From Catonia carolina (taxonomy: Eukaryota > Arthropoda > Insecta > Hemiptera > Achilidae), in the NCBI GenBank assembly GCA_035578175.1, contig JAQMRL010000001.1:55823553-55887552 (forward strand): a stretch of DNA of 64,000 nt. Direction: 5' to 3'. The notes beneath the pieces were generated by a model. The model searched no databases and was not told the DNA's origin. It saw nothing but the letters and a program-made list of their open reading frames with translations. The position numbers and the translations under genes were made by a program. This document shows, in pieces, positions 10,852-22,438 of the stretch (positions within the stretch are counted from its first letter, which is position 1; every line of letters starts with the position of its first letter).

Positions 10852-12225
10852 ATGGATAGACAAGTAGCACCAATTCTTGACCCCACTAAATTAGACGAAA
10901 CAAACGTTAATTTCCAATTACGAATACGAAAAAGTACAACAATAGGAAACGTAAGACAAAAAAGACAAAGGTTACAAAAACTTTTAAATAATGGACGACA
11001 AATTGACTTAACTACGCTACATAGGTTTGACATAGACAAACAACTGACGGAGTGTCAAAACTATTTGGTAAAGTTACGAAACCTAGAAAATTTAACTGAA
11101 GTAGAAAAGTATAATGCCGAAACATTTGATGATAGGCTTAATAAATTATTAACATTCATATTAACTAATAAACCAGATAAACTTGTAGGATTTCAAAATT
11201 TAAAGGGAGAATTTGATATTTGGAAACTTAATAGGTTACAAAATTTCGAAATTGAGCCTAATTTAGAACAAAACAACATAAATATTGAAAAAGCACATTT
11301 AGGAAATGATTTCTTACTTGATCAACAAGAAAATTTTGGTGTTAACCATATTAATATTTTACATTCCCCAGTAATGCAAAATCCTGTTCTTAGAAACGAA
11401 ACTCCTGATATATTAATACCGAATGCAGTAGGTAATCATAATCCAGCCTATTTTAATCGTGAGTTAAACTTCAATTGGACGAAAATTGCAAATCCAATTG
11501 AAAATGAATTAAAGCAATTAACTATAACTGATGGACGTGATATTGATATACTAGTACGAAATATCAAAATAATTAAACAAATTCAGAAACGCTATGCAGT
11601 AGATTTACCTTTAGTATTGTTAACTCAATTTATGACAGGCTTTACTGAACAAATCTTTGAGAATTCAATTAAAAATAATCATAATTTCGATCAATTTCAT
11701 AGAGATTTAGTCAACAAATTAATAACGCCAAAAATGAAAGAAATATTAAAACTCAAATTGTTGTACCGAAATCAGTCGCAAACAGAGACACTTAATGAAT
11801 ACATAAAAGAAATTTTAGAACACCATGAGGTATTAAGATTAGATCTAACAGAAGGTGAGTTAATTAATATAATTTTAACTGGTTTAAATGAAGTATACGC
11901 CGCACATATAGGTATAATTGGCCAACCTCGTAACTTACAAGACTTCAATAAACTAGATACCTATGTCTATGAGAGAGTTTATGCTAGGACTCTGAATGAT
12001 ATTGGCGTATCTAAAATAAGTGATACGAGCGTAATACAAGATATAAATAGCATGGTACCTTCACGAGGTAAACAAAATATATTAAAAGATACAACTTACA
12101 ACACCGTTAGATCACAAATGCCTGCAACCACTTTAAAATGTTTCTATTGCCATAAATTAGGTCATATCAAACGAAATTGTAAACTTTTACAACAAAAAGG
12201 AAATAATAATGTTTCAAAAAACTAA
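10852..12225 (+). CDS. Gypsy Gag polyprotein
   Basis: It encodes the structural protein that would assemble the cytoplasmic particle holding retrotransposon RNA. The frame is 457 residues and unbroken. The N-terminal two thirds has no simple motif but contains capsid-like helical, Leu/Asn/Lys-rich sequence (FMTGFTEQIFENSI, LNEYIKEILEHHEVLRL). Near the C-terminus, residues 430-443 form one CCHC zinc knuckle, CFYCHKLGHIKRNC, the nucleocapsid RNA-binding signature. The start ATG at 10852 is the first in the frame after the leader repeats. The last codons are GTT TCA AAA AAC TAA, so the stop sits directly after a slippery heptamer that would send some ribosomes into pol. Confidence 0.92.
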   Translation: MDRQVAPILDPTKLDETNVNFQLRIRKSTTIGNVRQKRQRLQKLLNNGRQIDLTTLHRFDIDKQLTECQNYLVKLRNLENLTEVEKYNAETFDDRLNKLLTFILTNKPDKLVGFQNLKGEFDIWKLNRLQNFEIEPNLEQNNINIEKAHLGNDFLLDQQENFGVNHINILHSPVMQNPVLRNETPDILIPNAVGNHNPAYFNRELNFNWTKIANPIENELKQLTITDGRDIDILVRNIKIIKQIQKRYAVDLPLVLLTQFMTGFTEQIFENSIKNNHNFDQFHRDLVNKLITPKMKEILKLKLLYRNQSQTETLNEYIKEILEHHEVLRLDLTEGELINIILTGLNEVYAAHIGIIGQPRNLQDFNKLDTYVYERVYARTLNDIGVSKISDTSVIQDINSMVPSRGKQNILKDTTYNTVRSQMPATTLKCFYCHKLGHIKRNCKLLQQKGNNNVSKN

Positions 12226-12272
12226 ATGTTTACAAATGTACTGACCATAAACATATGATGTGCATTTGTAAA
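12216..12272 (+). promoter_or_regulatory. -1 ribosomal frameshift signal between gag and pol
   Basis: The heptamer A AAA AAC (12216-12222) is in the correct phase relative to gag, and TAA follows at once. After a 6-base spacer, TTTACAAATGTAC (12229-12241) pairs with GTGCATTTGTAAA (12260-12272): 13 base pairs with one G-U and an 18-base loop. A one-base backward slip at the heptamer enters the pol frame, which is open from 12210. This matches the classical X XXY YYZ plus spacer plus stem arrangement. Whether the loop forms a pseudoknot cannot be seen. Confidence 0.88.
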
Positions 12273-15200
12273 AATAATTCAAGTAAATATTTAAAGTTGA
12301 AAGAAAATAAATTAAATTGTAATTATTCTTTAAAAACATTACCAATAAAAATTAAAAATAACATATTTAATGCCCTTATCGATTCAGGTTCCACCCATAA
12401 TATTATAAATCAACAATTATATACATTTTTAAAAAATAAAAAGGCAATTATAGAGGAAGAAAACATTAATACAATTTGTCTCACAGCTGATCGATTTCCT
12501 TTAAAAATAAATAAACAAATTTGGATTAAGGTTAATCTTCAAAAATTATCATGGAAAGTGAATTTTAAAATATTATCCAAATTACAACACCGAATAATAC
12601 TCGGGATGAATTTTTTACAAACAACCCGCGCAATAGTTAACCCAACAAAATCTTTCATAACTTTTGATTGGGCAAGAGGTAAACAATTTCACTTAACCGA
12701 CCTATCTCCAGAACAAATTAACAACGTGGAACAAAGTGAGTATATTAAAAATACAATTAATGATTTATGTAAAGAATTTCCTGATGTTCTTACAACTAAA
12801 TTAGGTTGTACTCATGTATTGAAATACGATATTGTACTTAAAAATAATGAAATTATTAAATCTAGGCCCTATCCTTTAAATCCGATAAAAACGTTTCAAA
12901 TGAAACAACAAATTGACAAATTATTAAAAGATAAGGTAATTCGAGAAAGTATTTCCCCCTATTCTTCCCCAGCATTTTTAATTCCGAAACCAAACGGAAC
13001 TAGTCGTCTAGTTGTAGATTATCGTCAAGTTAACCTAATAATTGATTCAGAGGCACAACCTTTGCCGAATATAAATCATGCGTTCCAATGGTTTTCCAAT
13101 GCAAGATGGTTTAGTACGTTAGATTTAGCACAAGCGTACCATCAGATCCCATTGACAGAAAAATCTCGTCAAATTACTGCATTTTGTACACCAGATGGTT
13201 TGTACGAATATGAAAGGTTACCTTTTGGTTTGTCGACTGGTGCGCAAGTTTTAACTCGCCTTATGAATACATTATTCAAAAATATTAAATATAAATTTGT
13301 ATTTAATTATATGGATGATATATTAATATATTCAAAAAGTTTTACAGAGCATGTTAAACATATCAAAATAGTATTGTCAATTTTACGGAAAGCTGGCATT
13401 ACAGTTAATCCTGATAAAGTGACATTTGCTGTAAATGAAATACCGTTTCTCGGACATGTATTGTCGTACAAAGGAGTCTCTATAGACTCAAATAGGACAC
13501 AAAAAATATTACAGTACCCACAGCCTATGACAGTAAAACAAGTACATCGATTTTGTGGTATGGTTAATTATTTTTCCAAATTTATCAAAAATTATGCTGA
13601 TAGAATTGAACCACTAAATAAATTACGTCGCAAAAACACTCCGTTTATCTGGCACGACGCTCAAAAACTTGCGTTTGAAGATCTCAAACAGGCAATCGCT
13701 AATCCACCGGTATTAGCAATTCCAGACTTTTCCAAAACTTTCATTTTGCAGACGGATGCGTCTGATACAGGTCTAGGAGCTGTCCTACTTCAGGAACAAG
13801 AAGGATCTAGGAAACCTATAGCGTATGCTTCTAAAACACTAACAGAAGCAGAACGAAAGTTTTCAACATATGAAAGAGAGTGTCTTGCAGTTGTTTTCGC
13901 AACGGATCATTTCAGGACCTATTTAACACATCGCGAATTTCTTTTAGAAACTGATAATCAAGCCTTAGCCTGGCTTCTTTCCAAACCAAAACAGTTAGGT
14001 AGATTAGCTAGATGGTTACTCCGAATATCTGTCTTTAAATTTAAAATTAATCACATCCGTGGTTCAGATAATAATGTTGCCGATGCATTATCGAGGATGT
14101 ATGATCTAAATAACGAAGATATTCCGCAGGATATAACTTATATTAATAGTTTATTGTCACAATTCCCCCTATCTTTTACAGACATCAAACTACATCAGGA
14201 ACAGGATACCTTTATCCTACAACAAAAACAACAAAGGAATAGTAAATTTTGTTTATCCAAAGGAGTCCTATGTTCAAAAAATAAACATAATAATCCAACC
14301 AAAATCGTACTTCCCGACTCTTTAAAAGATTTAGTATTTAAATATTTTCATGATTCGGAGATTGGTGGACACTTAGGTGTTGAGAAAACTATACACAAAA
14401 TCACACGATATTTTTATTGGCCAGCTATATATCGAGAAATTCCTCTGAAAGTCAAGGCTTGTACGACCTGCCAACGAAGCAAACCTGGGATAAATTATAA
14501 ATGGGGAAATCTCAGTTCCAGAGTTCCGACAGCGCCATTTGACACACTGTTTATTGATACAGTCGGTAGCCTAGCAAAAACCAATCAAGGATATAAATAT
14601 ATTCTAGTGGTAGTCGATAGTTTCTCAAAATTCACATGGTTAGCCCCGTTAAAAAACACTAATACATCCTCTATTATACATGAATTAAAACGTATTTTCC
14701 AAAGTTATTCTATTCCAAGATTGATTGTCACAGATAATGCTAAAAATTTTAATTCCATAATGTTTAAAAACTTTTGTTTCAATTTAGGCATAAAACGAAC
14801 CACCCTCTCACCCTATCACCCTCAACCATCGCATGCAGAACGTTTAAACCGAAATCTTAGGTCTATCCTTATTGCGTATCATGCAAAGACTCAAGCAACT
14901 TGGGACAAATCTTTATTTTGGTTTCAATTAGCTTTCAATATGGCTCAACATAATGCTCATGGGAAATGCCCATTTGACATATTGCATACTTTTCCAGCTC
15001 ACACTCCATTAGATAGAGCATGGAATATCCAAGATATCCTCCATAGAAATCCTATACGTTCTAGTAATATGATGTGTGATATTAGAAGAAAACTAGTTAA
15101 ATCACATAATGATATGGCACGTCGATATAATGCTACACGCCATCCCAATCCATTTTCAGTGGGAGATAAAGTTCTGCTAAAAACTCACCCAGTTAGTTCA

Positions 15201-15353
15201 AAACGAAAAAATATTTGTGCCAAAATGGCGTATCGATGGTCTGAACCTTTTTATATCATCGGCTTCTCTACTCCAGTTACAGCATTACTTCGTAAGACTG
15301 TAGGAGGGGATATCACTAAAGAACATATTTCTAATATTAAAAAAGTTAAATAG
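12255..15353 (+). CDS. Gypsy Pol polyprotein (PR-RT-RH-IN)
   Basis: It encodes the enzymes that copy and insert the element. The frame is open from 12210; the first ATG is at 12255 (1032 residues), but the upstream signal suggests expression as a Gag-Pol fusion. Numbering from that ATG: aspartic protease ALIDSGST (DSG 43-45); reverse transcriptase about 190-400 with LPFGLSTGA and catalytic YMDD at 352-355; RNase H from QTDASDTGLGAVL (500 on), with ERECLAVV and TDNQAL; integrase zinc finger H699, H706, C736, C739; integrase acidic residues D768 (FIDTVGS), D827 (VTDNAKNF) and E862 (HAERLNR), close to the D,D(35)E spacing. The C-terminus has RWSEPFYIIGF, like the integrase tail of gypsy elements. 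No stop or frameshift interrupts it. Confidence 0.95.
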   Translation: MMCICKNNSSKYLKLKENKLNCNYSLKTLPIKIKNNIFNALIDSGSTHNIINQQLYTFLKNKKAIIEEENINTICLTADRFPLKINKQIWIKVNLQKLSWKVNFKILSKLQHRIILGMNFLQTTRAIVNPTKSFITFDWARGKQFHLTDLSPEQINNVEQSEYIKNTINDLCKEFPDVLTTKLGCTHVLKYDIVLKNNEIIKSRPYPLNPIKTFQMKQQIDKLLKDKVIRESISPYSSPAFLIPKPNGTSRLVVDYRQVNLIIDSEAQPLPNINHAFQWFSNARWFSTLDLAQAYHQIPLTEKSRQITAFCTPDGLYEYERLPFGLSTGAQVLTRLMNTLFKNIKYKFVFNYMDDILIYSKSFTEHVKHIKIVLSILRKAGITVNPDKVTFAVNEIPFLGHVLSYKGVSIDSNRTQKILQYPQPMTVKQVHRFCGMVNYFSKFIKNYADRIEPLNKLRRKNTPFIWHDAQKLAFEDLKQAIANPPVLAIPDFSKTFILQTDASDTGLGAVLLQEQEGSRKPIAYASKTLTEAERKFSTYERECLAVVFATDHFRTYLTHREFLLETDNQALAWLLSKPKQLGRLARWLLRISVFKFKINHIRGSDNNVADALSRMYDLNNEDIPQDITYINSLLSQFPLSFTDIKLHQEQDTFILQQKQQRNSKFCLSKGVLCSKNKHNNPTKIVLPDSLKDLVFKYFHDSEIGGHLGVEKTIHKITRYFYWPAIYREIPLKVKACTTCQRSKPGINYKWGNLSSRVPTAPFDTLFIDTVGSLAKTNQGYKYILVVVDSFSKFTWLAPLKNTNTSSIIHELKRIFQSYSIPRLIVTDNAKNFNSIMFKNFCFNLGIKRTTLSPYHPQPSHAERLNRNLRSILIAYHAKTQATWDKSLFWFQLAFNMAQHNAHGKCPFDILHTFPAHTPLDRAWNIQDILHRNPIRSSNMMCDIRRKLVKSHNDMARRYNATRHPNPFSVGDKVLLKTHPVSSKRKNICAKMAYRWSEPFYIIGFSTPVTALLRKTVGGDITKEHISNIKKVK

Positions 15354-15617
15354 TATACTCATAAATTACATAATTTATTTTTAGGTGCTGTCTGTAGCGA
15401 TCCTCGAGTTTGGGATGATTGTAATAAAAAAAAAAAAATGCTGTTTGCATGTTGTTTGAATGTTTTATTGAATGGGGCCCCAAATGAATGTATATTACCA
15501 TCTCAAGCTGACAACTGCTACATACTCATCTTCTCTTTTTCATTTTAACACTCACCCCCTTTATTTTGCTTACACGTACTGTGTGCTTCTCTTTACTCTC
15601 CGGGGGGAGGGGAAGAT
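15354..15617 (+). other. Gypsy 3' untranslated region with polypurine tract
   Basis: It holds no open gene. A polypurine tract, GGGGGGAGGGGAAGA at 15602-15616, lies one base before the 3' LTR and would prime plus-strand DNA synthesis. A run of A at about 15426-15437 and GCGATCCTCGAGTTTGGG are also visible. There is no room for an envelope gene. Confidence 0.85.
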
Positions 15618-16238
15618 TGTAATAGGATTGTAATAGGAGATACACATAAGAACACCTAACGCATAACGGACAGTGGAAACAAAACATAATGAACAGTACG
15701 CACGTAACAAAACAAAACATAACGAACAGTACGCACAAAACAAAACAAAACATAACGAACAGTACGCACGTAACGACATTCCAACGTAAACATAAACACT
15801 CTTACAGCATCAACATTAATGTACCACCAGATGATCTTATTTACACAACGTCAGATGTGAGTACAAAAAAAAAAAAAGAAAAAGACAATTTTCTTAATTT
15901 AAATAAATTGGATTGTTGTCCTCACTCTCTTTTAAAACTTTTAAAGGGATAGGTGATATACAATTTTTATAAAAAACAGAAAACAAAATATTAATAATTT
16001 ATTAATTTTTTTCAACTTTATTTTGATGAAAGTATTTTAGAAGATTTAATAATTACTCCAACTGAATTTAAAGAATTTTAATTGTTTTTTAAGAATTTTA
16101 ATTGTTTTAAGAATTTTAATTGTTTTAAATATTTCAACATTGGATCTGATAAGATTTTTTTTCTTGAATAAAACAAAACACTAGTTGGATTTTCGATAAA
16201 AGCTTTTGAATTTTATTTCACGAACCTGGGACGTAACA
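15618..16238 (+). repeat. 3' LTR
   Basis: It matches the 5' LTR over 621 bp; the only differences noted are 13 versus 12 A in one run and 6 versus 7 A in another. It ends ACGTAACA and is followed by the duplicated GTTG. Confidence 0.95.
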
Positions 16239-16675
16239 GTTGTAGAGAATGTAAAATTCTACAACTTTTATTTCAAACATTTTTTTGTATAACGCTTAGT
16301 TTAGCGGTAATTAGCGATTTTCTGTTTTTTTCTCACAAAAACGTGTGAAAAATTGTTTTTTTAAAGATTTCGGGCTTAGTATTCATTTTATGACACAAGT
16401 GTATATAATAAAATTTGTAGGAAATTAAAAGACCTACAACTTTTATTTAAAGCATTTTTCTCTACAGAGCCTAGTTTAGCGTGAAAGTGTGATTTTCCGT
16501 TTTTTTTAAGCCAAATTGTTTGATTTTCATTTTGCGTCATTCACTCATGATTTAAATAAGGTTATGTTTTTGAGGTTAGTTTTTGTTTATTTCTAATATT
16601 TTATTAATAATATTAGGTTTATTATTAATTATTTGCATTGGCAAGAGAAAGTTGTGTGAGTGTTTCACACCAGAT
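16239..16675 (+). repeat. (TG)n-bearing repeat R1, 3' part
   Basis: It continues R1 after the gypsy insertion: GTTGTAGAGAATGT, CTACAACTTTTATTTCAAACA, TATAACGCTTAGTTTAGCGG, then the end GGCAAGAGAAAG...TTTCACACCAGA. The CTACAACTTTTATTT block appears twice, so the repeat is built of diverged sub-repeats. Confidence 0.85.
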
Positions 16676-17775
<1,100 letters not shown>

Positions 17776-18340
17776 TGAGGTTAGTAAAAAAAGTATAATC
17801 ACGTATATCATATTTCTAGAGCAGATGAAAAAATGTTGACAATGCATCATAGATTTGACTTTTCATAACCTCTACAGCTTATTTTAATAAACTTACAGAG
17901 TAAAGTGACTAGTAACTAATACCAACGAACAGAAAATGTAAGATACAAAATTATGTTTTTTAATGCTGTAGCTACTGGACAGTAATATATTTGTCAGATA
18001 AGAAAAGGCTACACAGTTTTGCTTCTAAACTGCTACAGGTCTACCTACATTTTGTTCTTGATAATAATCTTGTCTCTAACAGTCAGGTAATACAATATTT
18101 AAACAGTGCGCTGTCAGCTTGTATCTCTTTCCCGGTAATACGAAAAGGAAACATTTCCAATTCATTGCCACCTTGTTCTCCAAGTCTCTAAAGCAAATAT
18201 TCCAAAGTTTAAGTGATGAAAATTTGCTAAAAAGAAGAGTGTCTATAGTCTACACGAGCAAACCCAAAACATCAAGCAATATAATTTGGGACCCATATGT
18301 TTTTTAGGAGAAATGAAACACTTGAATTTGGAGTGTATGA
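17776..18340. other. Unassigned stretch between R2 and R3
   Basis: Two short plus-strand frames (17991-18191, 18119-18307) overlap here. Neither shows a family motif and they are not called genes. Confidence 0.5.
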
Positions 18341-18955
18341 TACAGTTTCTACTTTTTTTTCAAATGGCCTCATTTACTATAAATTTAATGCTCTACAAGA
18401 TAGGATTAAGCGTCATGTCTGCTGAAATTCTTGGGGAAGCTGCACTCTTGTAGAAAAAACTGTTTGTTTTTTAAGATTTGCCCTTAATATGCATTCTAGA
18501 GCTAAAGTGTATATAATCAAACTTGTAGAGTATAAAAACCTACAACTTTTATGCTCAGCCTTTTTTGTACAACGCTTAGTTTAGCGGCAATCAGTAAGTT
18601 TCTGTTTTTTTCATCATCAAAATTGGTAAAAAATGGGTTTTTTAAGATTGCGGCCTTGTATGCATTTTACGACAAAAGTGTATACTATCAAAGTTATAGC
18701 AAATTGAAGAACCTGCAACATTTATTTTAAGCATTTTTCTCTACAGAACCTAGTTTGTGGTAATTACTGGCTTTCCTTGTTTTAAGTTCTACAGAGGTTG
18801 ATTTTCATTTTGCATCATTCACTCATGCTTAAAATTACATTATGGTTTTTCATTTACAATATTTACTCATGATTTATCAAAGGTTATTTTTGCATTAGCC
18901 TATCTACATTGGCAAGAGAAAGTCGTGTGAGTGTTTTACCCCAGATTTTACATAA
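18341..18955 (+). repeat. (TG)n-repeat family, diverged partial copy R3
   Basis: It lacks the (TG)n part but keeps CTCTACAAGATAGG, GTGTATATAATCAAACTTGTAG, TACAACGCTTAGTTTAGCGG and the end GGCAAGAGAAAGTCGTGTGA. It is more diverged than R1 and R2. Confidence 0.8.
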
Positions 18956-19454
18956 ATTCTACATATGATCCATTTTCTAAGAAACTGCTTTAGATACACA
19001 TGAGGAATCCTCGTACATCAAAAATGTCGCCTCTTAGAAAAAGAGTGAACAAGTTCTTTATGACCCATTTTCTGAGAAACCACTATAGGTGTACACATGA
19101 ATATTTTGTGATATTTGCTGGTTTGCATATCTAAAAATCCATCTAAGTAGTCATACAGATTTATCAAAAATGGGAATTGAATGAATTTTAGCAAAAATGC
19201 AAGTCACAATTATAATTAGGTAGCCTACCCTATTTTATATTTCAGTTGCAGGACTGCATATGGAAGGTAAATATTGTAGTAGGCCTACTGTATTACATAA
19301 ATAAAGTATTTTTATTATTAGTATAATAACTACCTATTTGACAAACCTCTTTGATGCTTTCATGTATGCCTAATAATATCTAAATTCAAAACTGGATAAT
19401 TTGGCAAAACAGTATAATAAAGTTTTTTTAATTGCTTGTTATTCAGAAATAAAG
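18956..19454. other. AT-rich stretch without a recognised gene
   Basis: No gene, RNA or repeat boundary was recognised. Confidence 0.55.
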
Positions 19455-19680
19455 TAAGAATGTTTAAAACACTGAAGCTTGTTTGGACGGACAAGATCCA
19501 ACTCTGGGGAATGTCAAGCAATTTAATATTAAAATATCAGTAAGGTTTCAATCAAAAACCATGAGAACATCCTATGGCATGTCAATAAGAAATATATTTA
19601 CAACTACCTGAATTTAAGTACCATCAGGAAAAAATAGTCCTAACCAGTTTTAGAGTGAGGTACCAGCAACAGCTGGTAAC
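19455..19680 (+). pseudogene. Jockey-like LINE C-terminal fragment
   Basis: The plus-strand translation contains LVWTDKIQLWGMSSNLILKYQ-like and FQSKTMRTSYG-like text in shifting frames. It resembles the Jockey-family segment after the RT (KPIWTYGSQIYSSTKPNLQRIQAFQSK in the copy at 33985-35740). It is short, frameshifted and non-functional. Confidence 0.5.
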
Positions 19681-19919
19681 AGTTGTACAAACTAGTTGGC
19701 TATTAATTTATTAGATAATATCACAGACAAACATTTTTTAGATTGCATTACAATAAACGTGACTGATTGTCACCATGGCCAATGCGCTCTGCAGAAATGT
19801 AAAAATTTTTACATGTTTAAACTCATCATTCCTTAACCCTAAGTAGTAACTAATGACTAAAGTTATTGCAACTTCTTTTTTTTAGAGCAACATAGGACTA
19901 CATAAGTTCATTAAAGAAG

Positions 19920-20112
19920 AAACATCCTGATGTTTCTTTCCTTGATTCTTCTCCAGTATTCCTTCAATATTTCTGATCTCGTCTGGTGTTCTTCGTCGGC
20001 ATACATGCTTTTCTGTCTTTTGGTTGGGCACTTCTGTTCAATTCTTGTGTTGTTCAGTTTGTGGTAATTTATTTTCAGGTTCTCAAGTGAGATTTGGATT
20101 TTGTCCCTGCAA
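19920..20112 (-). pseudogene. LINE C-terminal fragment
   Basis: A minus-strand frame reads RDKIQISLENLKINYHKL, then RQKSMYADEEHQTRSEILKEY and WRRIKERNI. Its basic, helical character matches the C-terminal tail inferred below 28075 for the LINE at 27760-29010, so it is probably a scrap of the same family. Confidence 0.45.
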
Positions 20113-21125
20113 CTTTAAATAAAACTAAAAAGTTTTATTCTAGACTTGCTTAACAGATTTGAGGACTAAAGTGTAGTCTAACCAACCTGCATTAGTGTTA
20201 AAATTTTAAGTTATTCTTTGAATATTTTTAATGTATCGTTTTGAGTTCTTTATTTTCAAATTTATTTTTATGTATCTTTTTGATTACCTTGTTTATTTTC
20301 AATTGTTATTGTTCTTTAACGTTTTTCAGATCTTTGTGATAGTTTTAAGTTTCTTATTCATGATTTATTTTCTAATTTTTGGATTTATTTATTTAAAGCT
20401 TTTAAATATTTTGTTCTGAATTAGTTTTCAAATTTAATTTTTCATCTTTTAATTGTATAACTTTAGTTTTATGCCCATAACAGGCAGGTGAAGTATTAAA
20501 TTGTTTCCACTCAATCTGTTAGTTCCAGGGCTATTGTCGTTTGCATGTTCAGTTGACACAACGGAGCAGTATAGAACAATGTATTTCTTATGGAGCTCTT
20601 ACTGCTACTAGCTTGTACACAAACATCAGCTTTCTAGATCAATCAATGCCATCTAATCGCACGGTTTACTTAACCTTATATGTGGTTCCAAATGTGGTAT
20701 ATTTTTTTCGATATAATATACTTGGAAAGATATTTTAGATTTGTAATAACCGATTGTTTCATTTGTTTACATTTGTCACGCTGTGTTTAGAAAATCTGGC
20801 GAGGGAATATAGAGAAGGCATTAGTAGGTCTGCAGTAAAATAGATAAGATATTCATTTTACCCCCCCCCCCCCTCCCAATTAAAGAAAATGTTTTTACAG
20901 TTTTTTTGAATTTTTACAATTCATTAAACATTCTACATAATAGATCATTTTTTTCTGTTAAGCAAAACTTGAATTGTAGTTCTACCTTAAAAAATATGTG
21001 TTCTACAGAGGTTTAAAAAATTTATTTATAAATACATAAAGATGCCTTTAATTGATGTTTTTAGTTGCGCTAATAGCAGTGACGATTCCCATTAGATACA
21101 TTCTGTCAACTGAACGTGCAAACGA
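20113..21125. other. AT-rich stretch without a recognised gene
   Basis: It contains a poly-T/Phe-rich frame (20231-20419), a C run at about 20862-20872, and otherwise nothing recognisable. Confidence 0.55.
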
Positions 21126-21129
21126 CTAT

Positions 21130-21460
21130 AGAAAAAATTGTTCAGTTTCTTATCACATGTTCAGCTAATTATATAACCGATACATTTAACAATAGAAGAG
21201 GTGGAGCTGTAAAAGACACTAGCCAGTAATTTCCTCTGAGAGTAATGAATTCCATTATACAGCCAAACCCTGTGTGAATGAAGTGAACGTATAATTTGCA
21301 GGGTAGAAAGTAGATGCTTTTCAAAGGTCCTGGGATGCCAATAAGCATCCTTTTCCATTCAGTCAGGAAGGCAAGTGTAAACCACTCACTCCTCAATTTA
21401 CTTAGTAAAGCCTTTAGAGGTTCAAACCAACCTTTCTGCTGATGACCTAAACAACAACAA
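21130..21460 (+). repeat. Dispersed retroposon family D, diverged copy
   Basis: It aligns with the copy at 49701-50032 from GTTTCTTATCACATG to GATGACCTAAACAACAACAA. Substitutions and small indels are more frequent than among the other copies, so this one is older. The tail here is (AAC)n. Confidence 0.7.
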
Positions 21461-21658
21461 CTTTATTTTATTTCTGTTTTATAATAAACTATTTTTATAT
21501 ATTCTTGTGACTGATCATCAACCTGTAAAAATTTATAATTAGCTATAGAGTTACTCATAGTTATACTGTAGCTACTAGAGTTACACATTGATCATAAGTT
21601 GAACAGATAGTAGCCTAATATTACTGCCTGGTTAAAATAATTAAAAAAAATTTATTAT

Positions 21659-22377
21659 TAGTGCTCGGATTTTGCATATTTTGCATATCTTTTTTTTAAG
21701 TTCTAAAATAAGTTTATAATTTGTTTTGAGTGTTTTTGAATGATTTGCGACCAAAAAACCCCAATTTTATTTTGAATATTTGTGCATATTTCGGACCCTT
21801 TTGCATATTTGTGGTATTTTTGCATATTTTACAGAAATTTCCAGAAAACTTGTAAAAAACAAAAAAATTTGTGAAGGCACCGAGCAGAATAAGGGCATTC
21901 AAGAATTTTGAAGGGAGAGCTTGCGGATGAAATGGAAATGGAAATGAGTGACCCCTAGCAATTTCAGCTCTGAAATTCCTACCAATTGTTTCATGTGATG
22001 TTAAACAGTCCTTTTCAGCAATGAACAACGTCCTGTCTGACAAAAGACGGAGCTACAAAGTGGAAAATTTGGAAAAAACTTTGATTATTTTATGCAATTA
22101 ACATAATTTATTTATTTAAAACTTCAATTTTTTAAAATGTGATGATTACGGTTAAAGTGGTTAAATTATGATTAGATTAGCGTATTCATTATTTAAAACA
22201 TTTTATAAATATAATGTATTTCAAAGTTAAATTAATTAAACAAAATTATTAAAAATAGCTTGTTATTTTTGCATTAATTTTTGCATATTTCAACTTTTTT
22301 GGTGCATATTTTCTCTTTTTTTGGCATATTTGCATGCATATTTTGGGTCAAAAAAGTGCATATCGATCCGAGGTCTA
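21659..22377 (+). mobile_element. Short hAT-superfamily transposon relic
   Basis: 719 bp with ends TAGTGCTCGGAT and ATCCGAGGTCTA, inverted with two mismatches, flanked by an 8-bp duplication TTTATTAT (21651-21658, 22378-22385). An 8-bp duplication and a hAT C-terminus inside support hAT. Many TGCATATTT motifs crowd both subterminal regions, probably transposase binding sites. The N-terminal and catalytic parts are deleted, so it is non-autonomous. Confidence 0.85.
21950..22099 (+). pseudogene. hAT transposase C-terminal dimerisation fragment
   Basis: The plus-strand reading gives LKFLPIVSCDVKQSFSAMNN, then LSDKRRSYKVENLEKTLIIL and a stop after CN. This is the hAT C-terminal (hATC) dimerisation signature, in which a Ser-Phe (SFS) motif follows Val/Glu-rich sequence and a LSDKR block. 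Nothing upstream in the element encodes the catalytic domain. Confidence 0.75.
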
Positions 22378-22438
22378 TTTATTATTATACAAATTGCTAA
22401 CCACTTATTTTCAGGACATAATTAATTCTTTGTTTCAG

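Larger units (their letters stand above)
9893..16238 (+). mobile_element. Full-length Ty3/gypsy LTR retrotransposon
   Basis: A 6346-bp element with two 621-bp LTRs, a primer-binding site, a repeat-bearing leader, intact gag, intact pol (protease-RT-RNase H-integrase order) and a polypurine tract. GTTG is duplicated at 9889-9892 and 16239-16242, a 4-bp target duplication as expected for this superfamily. The LTRs differ, by eye, only in two poly(A) run lengths and not by substitution, and both genes are unbroken, so the insertion is very recent and possibly active. Pol has the domain order of Ty3/gypsy (integrase after RNase H), not Ty1/copia. No envelope-like gene lies between pol and the 3' LTR. 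The clade is not assigned. Confidence 0.95.

Noticed and set aside
15354..15617. Search for an envelope gene after pol
   Set aside because: Only 264 bp separate pol from the 3' LTR and no open frame is present, so the element has no envelope.
20231..20419. 62-residue Phe/Leu/Tyr-rich frame resembling a membrane protein
   Set aside because: Generated by T-rich DNA; no start context, splice sites or family resemblance.
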